A program made the translations under genes and the position numbers. A DNA stretch of 37,046 nucleotides from a virus: IMG/VR virus record IMGVR_UViG_3300008448_000275, positions 1 to 37,046 of that record. The stretch is one strand, 5' to 3'. Shown here piece by piece: positions 36,243-37,046 of the stretch. Position 1 is the first letter of the stretch. Each line of letters begins with the position of its first letter. Below the pieces are notes generated by a model. That model had not been told where the DNA came from, did not search any database, and saw nothing but the letters and a program-made list of their open reading frames with translations.

Positions 36243-36464
36243 ATGCTCAGTTCAAAGACAAATTTTGCAACCCTCATTGCAGCCGCAGCAGTTGCCAGCA
36301 TGGGCATGGACCCGCGAGTCGCATCACACGGAACCGGAATCAGCGTGAAGAAGGCTGCCAAGCGCTACCCGCAGATGGTCGTGAGCAAGCCGGAAGAAAT
36401 CGCGGCATGGAATCGCCAAGTGCAGACGCGCCAAGTGTTGCGACACGAAGCCCGACACGCTTAA
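36243..36464 (+). CDS. Hypothetical protein, first larger gene of the PL operon (73 aa)
   Basis: AAGGAGAG precedes the ATG at 36243 with good spacing. The N-terminus MLSSKTNFATLIAAAAVASM is Ala-rich and mildly hydrophobic. A Lys/Arg-rich C-terminal part follows (SVKKAAKRYPQMVVSKPEEI, then WNRQVQTRQVLRHEARHA). It could bind nucleic acid. Its position before a strong terminator recalls N (antiterminator) genes in lambdoid phages, but there is no Arg-rich motif at its N-terminus. Family unknown. Confidence 0.62.
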   Translation: MLSSKTNFATLIAAAAVASMGMDPRVASHGTGISVKKAAKRYPQMVVSKPEEIAAWNRQVQTRQVLRHEARHA

Positions 36465-36497
36465 CCCCCTCCCCGCCCTTCCCCAAGGGCAAATACC

Positions 36498-36527
36498 AAA
36501 GGCTCCACATCGGGGCCTTTTGTTTTT
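36498..36527 (+). terminator. Strong terminator inside the early-left operon
   Basis: AAAGGCTCC (36498-36506) pairs with GGGGCCTTT (36512-36520), one T-G pair, loop ACATC, followed by TGTTTTT. It stands between the 73-residue gene and the repeat protein, in the place of lambda tL1. Downstream genes (recT, rdgC, int) would need antitermination or another promoter. Confidence 0.85.
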
Positions 36528-36540
36528 CAAGGAGCAACGA

Positions 36541-37046
36541 ATGACACAACCAGCAATCACAAACAACCTTCAGATCACAAAAGAGCGCGTTAAAGAGTGG
36601 GAAGCATGCGCCAGTGGATACCGCTGGTTTCTAGAGAAATTTCCTCAAGGCGGCGAGTTCGCTGAGGTCTACACGGCCCTACAAGCTGACAAACGTTACG
36701 ACGATTCGGGCTGGCTGTCTGACAAGGTGTTTGCCGAGCTTGATACCCCATTCTCGGTGCGTCAAACCGTGCTGATTAGCGGCGCAGATACAGCCAAGAT
36801 TGAAAAGTCTGTGGCTGATGGCGCAAACGCTGCGACCACTGGCGACTGGGCAAACGCTGCGACCACTGGCGAAGGGGCAAACGCTGCGACCACTGGCTAC
36901 AGGGCAAACGCTGCGACCACTGGCTACAGGGCAAACGCTGCGACCACTGGCAACTGGGCAAACGCTGCGACCACTGGCGAAGGGGCAAACGCTGCGACCA
37001 CTGGCGACTGGGCAAACGCTGCGACCACTGGCGAAGGGGCAAACGC
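36541..37046 (+). CDS. Phage repeat protein, N-terminal part (runs off the window; continues at 1-302)
   Basis: The reading frame starts at an ATG preceded by AAGGAG with good spacing and stays open to the window end. The first ~94 residues are a non-repetitive N-terminal domain. From 36823 the frame enters tandem 9-residue repeats ANAATTG-x-x, where the last two residues are DW, EG, YR or NW. The C-terminal part lies at 1-302. Phage proteins with 9-residue TTG/NTG-type repeats followed by a compact VGxNGIKxDxWY domain (I recall it as DUF7666) are common, but their function is unknown to me. It is the second recognisable gene of the PL operon and sits just after a terminator. The repeats suggest a solenoid; that is inference. 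Confidence 0.85.
   Translation, partial: MTQPAITNNLQITKERVKEWEACASGYRWFLEKFPQGGEFAEVYTALQADKRYDDSGWLSDKVFAELDTPFSVRQTVLISGADTAKIEKSVADGANAATTGDWANAATTGEGANAATTGYRANAATTGYRANAATTGNWANAATTGEGANAATTGDWANAATTGEGAN
36823..37046 (+). repeat. 27-bp tandem repeat array, right part
   Basis: Eight full 27-bp units begin at 36823, 36850, 36877, 36904, 36931, 36958, 36985 and 37012, with a partial ninth at 37039. Twenty-one bases of each unit are invariant (GCAAACGCTGCGACCACTGGC plus or minus the edge base) and only the last two codons vary: GACTGG, GAAGGG, TACAGG, AACTGG. The array is in frame and encodes the 9-residue protein repeat. Confidence 0.97.

Noticed and set aside
36464-36495. Small CCCTT/AAGGG stem before the early terminator
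   Set aside because: Only five base pairs and no T-run; the stem at 36498-36520 is the real terminator.
36776-37042. Repetitive RQWSQRLP-type protein on the minus strand
   Set aside because: It is the reverse reading of the 27-bp repeat; the plus-strand frame has the start signal, N-terminal domain and C-terminal domain.
36823-37046. CRISPR-like regular repeats
   Set aside because: The units are contiguous, in frame within a gene, and have no unique spacers; they encode a 9-residue protein repeat.
36823-37046. Variable repeat of a diversity-generating retroelement
   Set aside because: Variation is limited to two codons per unit, not adenine-specific, and there is no reverse transcriptase or template repeat in the window.

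Overview
The window is an almost complete genome of a temperate podovirus with P22-like virion architecture, most likely from a betaproteobacterial (Burkholderiales) host. The host guess rests on overall codon and GC style and on an attP-like site carrying half of a tRNA-Arg(UCU) gene; it is inference. Both ends of the window lie inside the same 27-bp tandem repeat of one gene, so this is a permuted contig whose break falls in a repeat array. A direct end-to-end join is out of frame, so repeat sequence is missing at the junction.

Early-left operon (+ strand, 36.0 kb through the junction to 9.06 kb): a consensus promoter overlapped by two operators (PL), a 24-codon ORF whose ATG falls at the predicted +1, a 73-aa protein, a strong terminator, then the repeat protein. 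After these come small proteins, a RecT/YqaJ recombination pair, RdgC, many small accessory ORFs, a DUF4224 protein and a tyrosine integrase. A 485-bp region follows with the attP-like tRNA-Arg half, inverted repeats that could be integrase arm sites, and a cluster of three hairpins.

Immunity region (33.4-36.1 kb): a divergent cI-like repressor (+) and YdaS/Cro-like gene (-) share two 14-bp operators 25 bp apart, and the same module is repeated at PL. The cI-like protein has only a DNA-binding half and no S24 peptidase domain. Converging on its 3' end is a 59-aa ORF whose promoter is overlapped by a CTGT-N8-ACAG LexA-type box; a second box lies exactly 100 bp away. I infer an SOS switch in which LexA, not repressor self-cleavage, triggers induction through this small protein. 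Two lipoprotein genes lie between cI and PL, where exclusion or conversion genes are often found.

Early-right and late genes (- strand, 34.1 kb down to 9.5 kb): cro, a CII-like regulator, an O-like replication protein with internal 10-bp-periodic iterons (probable origin), a DnaB-like helicase, NinB and NinG. The packaging and head genes follow: TerS-like, TerL (PBSX type), portal, SGNH hydrolase, scaffold, coat, gp4- and gp10-like proteins. Next come a coiled-coil protein, a cupin protein, three ejection proteins (gp7/gp20/gp16-like) and a tailspike. The lysis cassette (holin, SAR endolysin, Rz, embedded Rz1) and an HTH-metallophosphoesterase end the unit.
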